A stretch of 64,000 nucleotides of DNA from Paenibacillus montaniterrae. Its GTDB lineage: Bacteria > Bacillota > Bacilli > Paenibacillales > Paenibacillaceae. This document shows positions 1 to 8,552 of this stretch, one piece after another. The first letter of the stretch is position 1; every line of letters begins with the position of its first letter. The notes beneath the pieces are model-generated. The model was not told the origin of the DNA and ran no database searches. It was given only the letters and a program-made list of their open reading frames with translations. Both the position numbers and the translations under genes were made by a program. Location: positions 434,001 through 498,000 of the forward strand of contig NZ_BOSE01000003.1 of assembly GCF_018403185.1 (NCBI RefSeq), given 5' to 3'.

Positions 1-125
1 TCCATCAGCACCCTTCCATCGGCAGAAACGAGCACCGAGCCAAATGGCTCATCGCCTAGCTCAAGCGCAGTCTTTGCCAGCTCTATGCAGCGCTCCAGAT
101 ACTTTATATCAATCTCGTTCATCAT
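1..125 (-). CDS. Nucleoside deaminase (partial, N-terminus only)
   Basis: Only the first 41 codons are inside the window; the gene continues to the left. It reads from ATG at 125, with GGAGG about eight bases upstream. A second ATG follows directly. The residues LERCIELAKTALELGDEPFG and VLVSADG match the N-terminal helix and first strand of the cytidine/deoxycytidylate deaminase fold, as in TadA-like, guanine and creatinine deaminases. The zinc-binding HAE and PCxxC motifs would lie outside the window, so the substrate cannot be stated. It is divergent from the SWIM gene cluster. Confidence 0.75.
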   Translation of the reverse strand, partial: MMNEIDIKYLERCIELAKTALELGDEPFGSVLVSADGRVLM

Positions 126-269
126 GCCCAAACCTCCTTTATCACAGCTACGAATATGCTATCATATTTCGCGAAATAGTTGAAATTTGGACTTTAGGCG
201 AATGTACGAATCTGCTAAATAGCCGTTATACTAGAAAGGTCAGGCAAATAAAGGGCAAAATTGGAAGGA

Positions 270-504
270 TTAGCGTATGCTTCCGATGTACTTTTCCTGG
301 ACGAAGAAGCATATCTAGTATGTAGCAGCAATAGTTAAAGAGTGAGTATGAAGGAAAGCATGAAAAGTTGAAGCGTATGCTTTCGATGTACTTTTCATGT
401 GCGAAGAGGCAAACGACAAGGATGAGCATGAAAAGTTGAAGCGTATGCTTTCGATGTACTTTTCATGTGCACAGAGGCAAACGACAAGGAAGAGCATGAA
501 AAGT
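270..504 (+). repeat. Family-3 hairpin repeats ending at the SWIM-gene ribosome-binding site
   Basis: Three hairpins share arms ACTTTTCATG / CATGAAAAGT, at 290-368 (degenerate, long interior), 390-436 and 458-504. They are separated by a nearly constant 20-21-base linker (270-289, 369-389, 437-457) containing GCGTATGCTTTCGATGT. The last two repeat with a period of 68 bp. The final 3' arm is followed within three bases by the Shine-Dalgarno AGGAGG (508-513) and ATG 520. The same linker, arms and SD junction occur upstream of ptsI on the other strand. I see nothing recognisable in the remaining 126-269 stretch apart from room for the divergent promoters. Confidence 0.85.
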
Positions 505-519
505 TTTAGGAGGTTTGCA

Positions 520-1950
520 ATGTTTACAGTTACGGAGGAACTCATTAGTGCAGTGGCTCCCAATGCTGCGGCAATCGCCAATGCTAAAAAGATTTCACAA
601 AAGGGCGGCTTCGTTAAGCTTTTGCGTTCGGATGACGGTACGTTTTTTATGGGGGAATGCCAAGGGAGCGGCAAGTCGAATTATACGACTACCGTTGACG
701 CGATTAATCCTGACCAGCCGGTGTTCTCATGCAGCTGCCCGAGCAGACAGTTTCCTTGCAAGCATGGCCTTGCTTTACTAACCGAAATCGCGGCAGGTAA
801 AGCATTTGAAAGCTGTGAGGTTCCAGAGACCATTGTCGAAAAGCGGCAAAAACGAGAGGTAAGAGAAGAAAAGAAGAAAAGCAACGAGCCGCCGAAGGTG
901 AATAAAGCAGCGCTTGCGAAAAAAATGAAAAAGCAGCTTGAAGGTCTCGATCTCGCTGAGCAGTGTTTGCGCGATATGCTGAACGCTGGCTTTGGTGCGA
1001 TTAGCGGCAACTCGCTGGCTACATATAACGATTTGGCGAAGCAGCTTGGCGATTATTATTTGCCTGGTCCACAGCTGCTAATAAAGCGTATCATTTTAGA
1101 GCTGGAGGCGATTAAGGAGAATAGCGAGCAGGAGACACAACGCCAAGTGCAAATGGTTAGGTACTGCATCCAGCTCCACTCTGTCATTAAAAAGGTAAGA
1201 CAATTTTTCGGGCAAAAGCTGCAGGATGGCGACATTGAGCCTGAGGAATCGACCTTGTATGAGAGCATCGGCACGATATGGAATGCAGCCCAGCTCAAGC
1301 AGCTTGGCTTGTACAAGGAAAACAGTGAACAGGTGCAGCTCGCATTTGCCATATATTACGACGATGCGCGTGATGAGTATGTCGATGTTGGCTATTGGGT
1401 AGAGCTTTCCAGCGGCACCATCTCCAGAACGTTAAATTACCGTCCATTGCGTGCGCTGAAGCGGGTGAAGCAGGACGACTCCACATTTGGCGTTATTCAG
1501 GCTAAGGAATTATACTGCTATCCTGGTGATTTGAACAAGCGCATTCGCTGGGAGGAATTCCAGACTCGAGATCTGAACAGTGCAGATATTGAAGCAATTG
1601 CAGCCTATGCCCATTCCGATATTGCTGCAGCAGCCAAGCTTGTTAAAAATCAAATTAAAAATACGCTATCCGATCATTATGCGGCTGTTTTGCTGCGTTT
1701 TGCGCAGGTGGCGAAGGCAGCCGAAAGCTATGTGCTCGTGGATGAGAAGGGCCAGCGACTGCTGCTTCAAGATATGGGAGGACCAATCGCAGATCGGACG
1801 ACCGCACTTCTTGAAGATGTGCCGAATGCAGCGGTGCTGCAAGACGGGATTATGTTTGGCGTGCTGTATTACGATTTGCAGCAAAAACGAATGGCCATGC
1901 AGCCCTATTCAATTATTACCAAGCAGCAAATCATCCGTTTGCTATATTAA
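520..1950 (+). CDS. SWIM zinc-finger protein
   Basis: This is a 476-residue protein. The start ATG 520 is chosen because AGGAGG lies at 508-513; an open frame extends upstream only because the hairpin repeats happen to lack stops. A SWIM zinc finger (CxC-x6-CxH) is visible at C71, C73, C80 and H82, after a globular N-terminus. A lysine/glutamate-rich linker follows (about 100-130), then a long C-terminal region with no motif I can name. SWIM domains bind zinc and mediate DNA or protein contacts; the partner here is unknown. It is the first gene of a five-gene unit with HEAT-like, MoxR, DUF5682 and VWA proteins, which suggests a substrate- or nucleic-acid-recognition subunit. The next gene starts 27 bp downstream. 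Confidence 0.9.
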   Translation: MFTVTEELISAVAPNAAAIANAKKISQKGGFVKLLRSDDGTFFMGECQGSGKSNYTTTVDAINPDQPVFSCSCPSRQFPCKHGLALLTEIAAGKAFESCEVPETIVEKRQKREVREEKKKSNEPPKVNKAALAKKMKKQLEGLDLAEQCLRDMLNAGFGAISGNSLATYNDLAKQLGDYYLPGPQLLIKRIILELEAIKENSEQETQRQVQMVRYCIQLHSVIKKVRQFFGQKLQDGDIEPEESTLYESIGTIWNAAQLKQLGLYKENSEQVQLAFAIYYDDARDEYVDVGYWVELSSGTISRTLNYRPLRALKRVKQDDSTFGVIQAKELYCYPGDLNKRIRWEEFQTRDLNSADIEAIAAYAHSDIAAAAKLVKNQIKNTLSDHYAAVLLRFAQVAKAAESYVLVDEKGQRLLLQDMGGPIADRTTALLEDVPNAAVLQDGIMFGVLYYDLQQKRMAMQPYSIITKQQIIRLLY

Positions 1951-1977
1951 ACGGAACGAGGAAGGGAGAGAAGCGGC

Positions 1978-3936
1978 ATGAGCATTGCTGCACTTTATGA
2001 GCTCCAGGAGCGATTGTATCATACTGCAATCGCAGGAGTGAACATGATTAATGAGGATTTTCGCTTGCAGCGGTCAATCGAGCAATTTGAACAAGCGGCT
2101 GGAGCGTCGCCTGTATTCAAAAAGATTGCGGAGCAGCTGAAGCCGCTGCGCGAGCCGCAAACAAGCGATAAAACGACAGCTTTAATGGACGCGTTGGCAT
2201 TGATTGACGCTGTTTTATATACACAAGGTGCAACCGAGGTTAGTGGGGAGCTTGAGCCTGTAGCCTTGAAGGGAAGCGGCTCCAATTATAATGAAACGCG
2301 CTATAGCGAGCTGTATGGCCTAAAAGCGGCGCTAACTGAAAAAGGCTCGGGGCGCTATGAATTGGTCAAGGATGCATTCGAAGCCAAATCTCCAGCGCTA
2401 AGCGATTTTCGCTTGCGTTCGGTGCTAATTGCAGCGCTAGGCGACAGCTATTCCGAGATGGCCGACCTTGTCGCTGAAATTTTAGCGAGTGGCGACAGCG
2501 GGATTGTACCGCTGCTTAAACAGCATTTTGATGCAAAAGGGAAGCGGGAAATGGCGCGTCGCGTGGAAATTATCGAGAAGCTCGCTAAGGAGCAGGAAAA
2601 TGAGTTCTATCTAAGCCTGCTGGAGAAATCCTCCTCCGTCGTGCGACTGGCAGCCGTTCACGCTTTAAAGCATGACGAGGCAAATGCCGAGCTGCTAATG
2701 GGCTTGGCCGAAACAGAAAAAGGAGAAATTCGCGAGGCTGCATATTCCTCGCTGCATCATTTAAAGCAGCTTGATCGTGGCACGAGAGCATTTTGGCTGA
2801 AGCATGCCGAGCATTCACCGAGCGAGGTTGCGACTTATTTGTTCGATGATACTGGCGACGATCTGTCAGATACGATTGCGGGCAAGCTGCGCGTCTTGCT
2901 TGACGCCTTGGCAAGTGATCCAAAGCTTAGCGAAAAGTCAGCAAAGCAGTATCGCGAGCTGAACAGCTTCCTCTACATGTCTACGAATAAAGCATCAACC
3001 GAGCTGATCAAGCTGTTTGCCGACATCGCGCCGCAGGCCAAGTCATTGACCAAGGTAAAGGTGCAGCCGACAACGAGCTATGGTTATTACGGACAAGAAG
3101 CGAACAGCGATCTGCTAAGAGAAATCAATTTGCTTATTACGCACGGGATTGTGCTCAATTATAATGAACGACTTGTTGAGGCCGGTTCTTATTTATACGA
3201 AACATGCGGCCTGCCATATTTGCATGCGGGCTTTTGCGCAGCGCTTGTGAGCAAGCCGGCGGCAGAGGTGTATGAGCAATTTGCTCCGTTCTTGTCTGAC
3301 AAGCATACGGCTGAAATTATTGTGACGGCGCTATCCTTCGTTTCCTACGATGAGGAGCAGCGAGCTCATTACCTGTATGCTTCAAGCTTTGATGGAGCAG
3401 TAAATTGGTGGCAGACTCATACGGGCAAACGGCTGCATGAGCAGCTTGATCCGCGCTGGCTGCCGCTGCTCATTAGCGACGAAATAAGAAGCATTTCCAA
3501 ATATAAGCTGCTGTCGCGACAAAGGAACCGCATCGTAAGCAACTTCACCAAGGATGATGCAAGAGAGCGGTATGATGTAATGCTGATGAGCATTATGAAT
3601 ACCAATCATGAGGAGACCGTCGCGCTGCTTAAGGAGCATTTCACGCAAGGCGCGAACGAATGCTACTCGGAAATTCCGGTCATTGCGCTGCATCGTCTCG
3701 GCGTAACCGAATTTAAAGAATGGGTTGTCGGCTTGTTCCTGCAGCCGAGCTATCCGCACTATTATTTACAATACTTATGCAAGCGTCTCAAACTGACAAG
3801 CGAGCAAACAATTGCGGTCTTAGAGAATTTAATAGAATTAGCTAAGGAGAAAAAGCTGAAGGACCGCTACTTTACAGTAGAGCGTCTGGAGGAGACGGTA
3901 GAACGGATACGGACCGATGAAAATGCTTACTGGTAG
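1978..3936 (+). CDS. HEAT-like helical repeat protein of the MoxR/VWA cluster
   Basis: This is a 652-residue, apparently soluble, all-helical protein with SD GGGAG before ATG 1978. Residues about 145-265 show degenerate HEAT-like units (for example SSVVRLAAVHALKHDE and GEIREAAYSSLHHLKQ). No catalytic motif or membrane segment is seen. In related gene clusters this position is often held by DUF5691 or HEAT-repeat proteins; I assign it by context and repeat pattern rather than by a diagnostic motif. A scaffold or substrate-binding role beside the MoxR ATPase is an inference. Its TAG stop is also the first three bases of a family-1 repeat array. Confidence 0.75.
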   Translation: MSIAALYELQERLYHTAIAGVNMINEDFRLQRSIEQFEQAAGASPVFKKIAEQLKPLREPQTSDKTTALMDALALIDAVLYTQGATEVSGELEPVALKGSGSNYNETRYSELYGLKAALTEKGSGRYELVKDAFEAKSPALSDFRLRSVLIAALGDSYSEMADLVAEILASGDSGIVPLLKQHFDAKGKREMARRVEIIEKLAKEQENEFYLSLLEKSSSVVRLAAVHALKHDEANAELLMGLAETEKGEIREAAYSSLHHLKQLDRGTRAFWLKHAEHSPSEVATYLFDDTGDDLSDTIAGKLRVLLDALASDPKLSEKSAKQYRELNSFLYMSTNKASTELIKLFADIAPQAKSLTKVKVQPTTSYGYYGQEANSDLLREINLLITHGIVLNYNERLVEAGSYLYETCGLPYLHAGFCAALVSKPAAEVYEQFAPFLSDKHTAEIIVTALSFVSYDEEQRAHYLYASSFDGAVNWWQTHTGKRLHEQLDPRWLPLLISDEIRSISKYKLLSRQRNRIVSNFTKDDARERYDVMLMSIMNTNHEETVALLKEHFTQGANECYSEIPVIALHRLGVTEFKEWVVGLFLQPSYPHYYLQYLCKRLKLTSEQTIAVLENLIELAKEKKLKDRYFTVERLEETVERIRTDENAYW

Positions 3937-4473
3937 AGGTGGGTTCAAAAACACGACTTTGATGACGATGTGATGGCGTTGGAGGTTATTCGACGGCGAA
4001 TCTTGAACGCTAGCGAAAATTCCGGTGCTCACGTAGCTGGTGCCTACGCTGCGCTCCTCATTTTCTACTAGCGTCCAAGCTTCTTGGTCCTGAAAGCCGA
4101 GTTTTTGAACCTCTATTGGTAGAGGTGGGTTCAAAAACACGACTTTGATGACGATGCGGTTGCGTTGTAGCGTAGTCGGCGGCGAATATGTCACGCTACC
4201 GAAAGCTGCGGTGCTCATGTAGCTGGTGCCTACGCTGCGCTCCTCATTTTCTACTAGCGTCCAAGCTTCTTGGTCCTGAAAGCCGAGTTTTTGAACCTCT
4301 ATTGGTAGAGGTGGGTTCAAAAACACGACTTTGATGACGATGTAACTTCTCTGTAGCGTAGTCGGCGGCGAATCTTGAACGCTAGCGAAAGCTGCGGTGC
4401 TCACGTAGCATTTTGCCTACGCTGCGCTCCTCGTTTTCTAGTATCGTGCGGTCTTCAGTCTAAAAAGTAAGAG
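3934..4473 (+). repeat. Family-1 repeat array A (three tandem ~186-bp units)
   Basis: Units start at 3934, 4120 and 4306 (period 186); the third decays near 4440-4473. Each unit is a nested near-palindrome. The outer arms are TAGAGGTGGGTTCAAAAAC... and ...GTTTTTGAACCTCTA. The inner arms are variant alpha CTTGAACGCTAG / CTAGCGTCCAAG or variant beta ATGTCACGCTAC / GTATCGTGC. The centre is constant, GGTGCTCACGTAG...CTACGCTGCGCTCC. Unit 1 is alpha/alpha, unit 2 beta/alpha and unit 3 alpha/beta. The first three bases are the stop codon of the upstream gene. An antisense frame stays open across the units, but this fails in other arrays. Confidence 0.92.
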
Positions 4474-4708
4474 TTTAGTGGCTAAGGAAACTGGGGAACG
4501 TTATTTGAGACAAATGAAGCTATTCTCGTTTCTAATGAATGTGTAGCGTCTTATTCTACGATTTTCACTGTAACCAAGGTAGTTTATCGTCATTAACGTT
4601 GTATATATTCATTAGATTTTTAATGAAATCCAATTTGAACACTTAACGTTACCAGGATTCATTAAACCTTCACTGTAACTCGCCAAGGGATTTTCTGGAC
4701 AGCTGTTT
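4474..4708. other. AT-rich gap between repeat families, nothing coding seen
   Basis: There is no plausible ORF. The segment TTCACTGTAAC occurs twice (about 4567 and 4667), as do short AACGTT-containing palindromes (about 4596 and 4644). Near 4690 there is GGATTTTCTGGACAG. Its reverse complement recurs in the direct repeats at about 41.7 and 44.3 kb, which could mark a decayed mobile element. Confidence 0.5.
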
Positions 4709-4778
4709 TAGGTGCTCACGTAGCTTTTGCCTACGCTGCGCTCCTCGCCATCTAGTATCGTGCCATCTTCTTGGTCCT
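4709..4778 (+). repeat. Family-1 half unit (3' half only)
   Basis: This is a solitary 3' half of a family-1 unit. It begins in the constant centre (GGTGCTCACGTAG) and runs through the beta 3' arm (GTATCGTGCCATC) to TTCTTGGTCCTG. It lacks the 5' arms and so cannot fold like a complete unit. It abuts the first family-2 element. Confidence 0.85.
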
Positions 4779-4782
4779 GCAC

Positions 4783-5102
4783 TCAAAAAAAGCTACAGCG
4801 GAGGAGCAAAGCATCCGAAAAACGAAGTGAGTCGCCTTTAACATCGTAATGCTACCTTAAAAAATTCCAATAAGAGAGCATTACGATTTAAAAAGCGACT
4901 GTAGGATGCATAGCTCCGGAGCGCTGATGCCGCTACGCTACACTTCGTAGCGCACTCAACAACAAAAAAAGCTACAGCGAAGGAGCAAGCAATTCGAAAA
5001 ACGAAGTGTGTCGCCTTTAAATCCGAATACAACCACAGTATGTCAATAAGAGTATTCGGATTTAAAAAGCGACTTGAGAATGCTTGCTCCTGAGCGCTGA
5101 AG
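4783..5102 (+). repeat. Family-2 hairpin elements upstream of the MoxR gene (two copies)
   Basis: Two ~140-bp elements lie at about 4783-4927 and 4964-5102. Each is a long hairpin: an outer arm with CAGCGnAGGAGC paired to GCTCC(G/T)GAGCGCTG, the constant stretch GAAAAACGAAGTG, GTCGC(C)TTTAA paired with TTTAAAAAGCGAC, and an inner stem. The inner stem is ATCGTAATGCT / AGCATTACGAT in copy 1 and ATCCGAATAC / GTATTCGGAT in copy 2, so both strands of the stem changed together. The lower stem also co-varies (GCATCC/GGATGC against GCAATTC/GAATGC). The last copy ends 13 bp before ATG 5116. Confidence 0.9.
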
Positions 5103-5115
5103 GGAGAACTAGTTT

Positions 5116-6201
5116 ATGTCAACTGAATTTCAACGTTTGCCTGCTGAGGCAATTTATCAAAAGGAAATTGATGCTTTAATTGCTGCCGAGAAGGATCCTG
5201 TTCCCTCAGGCTGGAGTATGTCGCCGCGCTCGGTTTTAAAATATATTGTAGGCGGCAACGTCGATGGATTGGAGATTACCCCTAAATATTTGGGGCATGA
5301 CCGCTTGGTTGAAATCGCGATTGCGACCTTGCTGACTGACCGTTCCTTGCTGCTGATTGGCGAGCCGGGCACAGCGAAGTCATGGCTGTCCGAGCATTTG
5401 ACAGCTGCGATTAATGGAGACTCAACCAAGGTTATTCAAGGAACGGCAGGCACTACTGAGGAGCATATTCGCTATTCCTGGAATTACGCGATGCTGATCG
5501 CACAAGGGCCTTCGCCAGAGGCGATGCTGAAAAGCCCGATTTATCGCGCGATGGAAAGCGGAACAATTGCCCGCTTTGAGGAAATTTCTCGCTGCGCCTC
5601 CGAGGTGCAGGATGCGCTGATCTCGATTTTGTCGGAGAAACGAATTAGCGTGCCTGAGCTTTCCTATGAGCTGCCAGCCAAGAAAGGCTTTGCCGTTATT
5701 GCTACGGCCAATACGCGCGATAAAGGTGTAAACGAGATGTCAGCAGCGTTGAAGCGGCGCTTTAATATCGTTGTGCTGCCTTCGCCTGCCGATATCGCAA
5801 CCGAGATTGACATTGTGAAAACGCGAGTTGCTCAGCTGGCGGGCAGTCTTGAGCTGCAAGCACAGCTTCCGGGAGATGAGCTGGTGGAGAAGGTAGTTAC
5901 CATTTTCCGCGAGCTGAGAAACGGCGTAACTCTGGACGGCAAGCAGAAATTGAAGCCGACAAGCGGCGTATTGTCCACTGCCGAAGCAATTTCATTGCTT
6001 GCCAACAGCATGGCGCTGGCAGGCGGCTTCGGTACAGGCGAGATTACCGATTATGATTTGGCAGCAGCGCTGCAAGGCGCAGTTGTCAAGGACGAGGATA
6101 AGGACAGCGTTGCCTTTAAGGAGTATTTGGAAAATATTTTGAAGAAGCGCGGTGAAAAGTGGCGCGGCTTGTACAAGGAGTGCAAGGAGTTGAATAAATA
6201 G
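5116..6201 (+). CDS. MoxR-family AAA+ ATPase
   Basis: This 361-residue protein is full length for a MoxR ATPase. The Walker A motif GEPGTAKS is at about 82-89 and the Walker B region (RFEEIS) at about 153-158. Sensor 1 asparagine sits in ATANTRD (about 199) and arginine residues in LKRRF (about 212-216). MoxR proteins use ATP hydrolysis to remodel or activate partners, usually with a VWA-domain protein, and one is encoded two genes downstream. The SD AGGGAGA precedes ATG 5116. The DUF5682 gene starts on the last base of this stop codon (TAGTG), implying translational coupling. The protein is cytosolic; its client is unknown. Confidence 0.95.
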   Translation: MSTEFQRLPAEAIYQKEIDALIAAEKDPVPSGWSMSPRSVLKYIVGGNVDGLEITPKYLGHDRLVEIAIATLLTDRSLLLIGEPGTAKSWLSEHLTAAINGDSTKVIQGTAGTTEEHIRYSWNYAMLIAQGPSPEAMLKSPIYRAMESGTIARFEEISRCASEVQDALISILSEKRISVPELSYELPAKKGFAVIATANTRDKGVNEMSAALKRRFNIVVLPSPADIATEIDIVKTRVAQLAGSLELQAQLPGDELVEKVVTIFRELRNGVTLDGKQKLKPTSGVLSTAEAISLLANSMALAGGFGTGEITDYDLAAALQGAVVKDEDKDSVAFKEYLENILKKRGEKWRGLYKECKELNK

Positions 6202-8552
6202 TGAGCGAGCCTGTACTTTTTGGAGTGCGGCATTTGTCTCCCGCAGGCTCGTGGCATTTATTGGAGCTGCTTAACCGTGTGCAGCCAGAAATCGTGCTGG
6301 TCGAGGGGCCAAGCGATCTGACCGATCAGCTGTCCCATATTTGCGCACAGGAGACAAAGCCGCCAATTGCCATTATGGCATATAGCGAAACCGTTCCAAT
6401 CCGCACGATACTATATCCATTCGCCGTTTATTCGCCAGAGTATCAAGCGATTAAATGGGCGCATGATAATGGACGAAAGTGTCGATTTATTGATTTGCCG
6501 TCCTCGGTATTTTTAGCGATTCAAGAGCAAAGAGCGCTGCAAGAGCAACGCGCCGCGCTGGAAAATGCCCGTACCGCAGATGCGGTATCTGATGAAGCGG
6601 CAGATACGGCAGAGGAATCCATGCAAAGGGACGCTGAGCCTGATTCGACAGTAGGCCAGCTTTCTCCCTCGCAGCATATTGCCGAGGTTACGGGAGAGGA
6701 TAGCCAGGAAACATTTTGGGAACGGCACTTCGAGCATAATTTGTATGCTGAGTCATATTTGCTTGGTGCTGCCGCTTATGGCAGCCAGTTAAGAGGCGTT
6801 ACAAATAATGAGCCGCTTGACGAGGCTGAAAATATTTTGCGTGAAGCTTATATGAAGCATGAAATCGAAAAAGCAATCCAGCAAGGAATTGCACCAGACA
6901 AAATTGTCGTTGTAACAGGCGCTTACCATGTTGATGGCTTGCGCTCGGTAAATGCATTAACCGAGGAGGAGATCGCGAGCTTGCCGAAGCTTCCCTCGCA
7001 AACAACGCTTATGCCTTATTCCTATTACAGACTGTCGTCGCGCTCAGGCTACGGCGCCGGCAATAAAGCTCCTGCGTATTATGAGCTGCTGTGGAACAAT
7101 CTGCAGGAAGGCAAGCCAGAGCATACGGCCTATGCGTATATGGCCGAATTGGCCCGCTATCAGCGCAAGGCGGGGCATATGGTGTCGGCTGCCTCGGTCA
7201 TTGAGGCTGTACGGTTAAGCCAGGCGCTTGCTTCGATGAAGGGCTTCTCCGTCCCTTCACTGCGTGATTTGAGAGACAGTGCCGTAACCTGTATCGGGCA
7301 TGGCAATTTTTCTGAAATTGCTTTGGCAGTTGCTGACACGGAAATCGGCACGAAGCTCGGCAGCTTGCCGGAGGGCGTAAGCCGCACCTCGATTCAAGCC
7401 GATTTCTATCGTTTGCTGAAAGATTTGAAGCTGGAAAAGTATCGAACTACGGTAGCGCAAACGCTAGAGCTCGATTTGCGAGAAAATATGCGCGTCAAGT
7501 CTGAAAAGGCGGCTTTTTTGGATTTGTCGCGCTCCTTTTTCCTGCATCGCTTGCAGGTGCTTGGCATTAGCTTTGCTAAAATACAGCACACCAATCAGGA
7601 CAAGGCGACATGGGCGGAGCATTGGAATATGGTCTGGTCGGTTGAAGCTGAGATAGAATTGGTAGAATCTGCGCTGCGTGGTGAGACAGTCGAGCTGGCT
7701 GCTGCATTTGCGCTTAAAGAACGAATCGACGAGTGCAGCACGATTGATGAAGCGGCCGCTATTATTGAAGCCGCCTGTCTATGCGGCATGCCGGCTTCAG
7801 TCAAGCTGGCGGTATCTGCGCTGCAGCGTCTTGCCGTAGACGCCGTATCAATTAAAGAAATCGCGCAAACGGTGCACAGCTTGTCTGCTGTCATCCGCTA
7901 CGGAAATATTAGGCGGCTTGACTACAGCCCGCTCGTCCCGATTGTGCAGCAGCTGTTTCTGCGCGCTTGTCTCATTATGGCTGATCATTGCAATTGCGAT
8001 AATAAGGCAGCCGGTGCAGTAATTGATGCAATTGCCATTCTGAATGAAGCTTCGCTCAATCATGATTTTACCGATGGAGAGCGCTGGATTGCGCTGCTGG
8101 CGGAGCTGTCTGATCGTGATGATATTAATACAAAAGTATCAGGCTTTGCCGCAGCTATCCTGCTGGAGCGAGGGATGATCAGCAACGAGCAGCTTGCGAT
8201 TGAAGTGGAACGCAGGCTGTCCAAAGGGATACCAGCCGATCTGGGAGCGGCGTGGTTTGAAGGGCTTGCCCTGAAAAACAAGTACGCGCTTATTGCGAGA
8301 TTAAGTCTGTGGGAGAAGCTGAGCCAATACCTGGATACACTTGACCGTGAAGAATTTAAGCGAGCACTAGTATTTTTACGCCGCAGCTTCTCCTCCTTCA
8401 CCGCAAAGGAGCGCAGCGACATTGCGGAAAACCTGGCGGAGGTATGGGGACTTAACGCGCAGCAGGTCGACGACATGCTCAACCGCGCAACGACAGATCA
8501 GGAGTTGGAGTTAATAGAGGCACTAGAAGAATTTGATTTCGACGACATTTAG
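6201..8552 (+). CDS. DUF5682 family protein (TIKI/EreA-like N-terminal domain inferred)
   Basis: This is a 783-residue protein starting at GTG 6201, overlapping the MoxR stop by one base. The N-terminus FGVRHLSPAGSWH followed by IVLVEGPSD (residues 7-40), then PPIA, PFAVYSPE and FIDLP, is typical of DUF5682. A second motif, TGAYHVDGL, lies near residue 240. Paired GxRH / ExP / GxxH motifs resemble the metal-binding layout of the TraB/TIKI and erythromycin-esterase-like superfamily. I infer a possible hydrolase-like active site; this is not established. The acidic insert at about 115-165 looks disordered, and the C-terminal 400 residues look helical. The TAG stop coincides with the start of repeat array B. 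Confidence 0.85.
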   Translation: MSEPVLFGVRHLSPAGSWHLLELLNRVQPEIVLVEGPSDLTDQLSHICAQETKPPIAIMAYSETVPIRTILYPFAVYSPEYQAIKWAHDNGRKCRFIDLPSSVFLAIQEQRALQEQRAALENARTADAVSDEAADTAEESMQRDAEPDSTVGQLSPSQHIAEVTGEDSQETFWERHFEHNLYAESYLLGAAAYGSQLRGVTNNEPLDEAENILREAYMKHEIEKAIQQGIAPDKIVVVTGAYHVDGLRSVNALTEEEIASLPKLPSQTTLMPYSYYRLSSRSGYGAGNKAPAYYELLWNNLQEGKPEHTAYAYMAELARYQRKAGHMVSAASVIEAVRLSQALASMKGFSVPSLRDLRDSAVTCIGHGNFSEIALAVADTEIGTKLGSLPEGVSRTSIQADFYRLLKDLKLEKYRTTVAQTLELDLRENMRVKSEKAAFLDLSRSFFLHRLQVLGISFAKIQHTNQDKATWAEHWNMVWSVEAEIELVESALRGETVELAAAFALKERIDECSTIDEAAAIIEAACLCGMPASVKLAVSALQRLAVDAVSIKEIAQTVHSLSAVIRYGNIRRLDYSPLVPIVQQLFLRACLIMADHCNCDNKAAGAVIDAIAILNEASLNHDFTDGERWIALLAELSDRDDINTKVSGFAAAILLERGMISNEQLAIEVERRLSKGIPADLGAAWFEGLALKNKYALIARLSLWEKLSQYLDTLDREEFKRALVFLRRSFSSFTAKERSDIAENLAEVWGLNAQQVDDMLNRATTDQELELIEALEEFDFDDI

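Noticed and set aside
397-519. N-terminal extension of the SWIM protein
   Set aside because: It is translated hairpin repeat sequence; the SD and ATG 520 lie directly downstream.
3838-4404. 188-codon antisense ORF with ~62-residue internal repeats across array A
   Set aside because: It exists because the repeat unit is 186 bp (a multiple of three). The equivalent frame has stops or shifts in array B and in the second unit of array C, so the pattern is conserved as DNA/RNA structure, not as protein.
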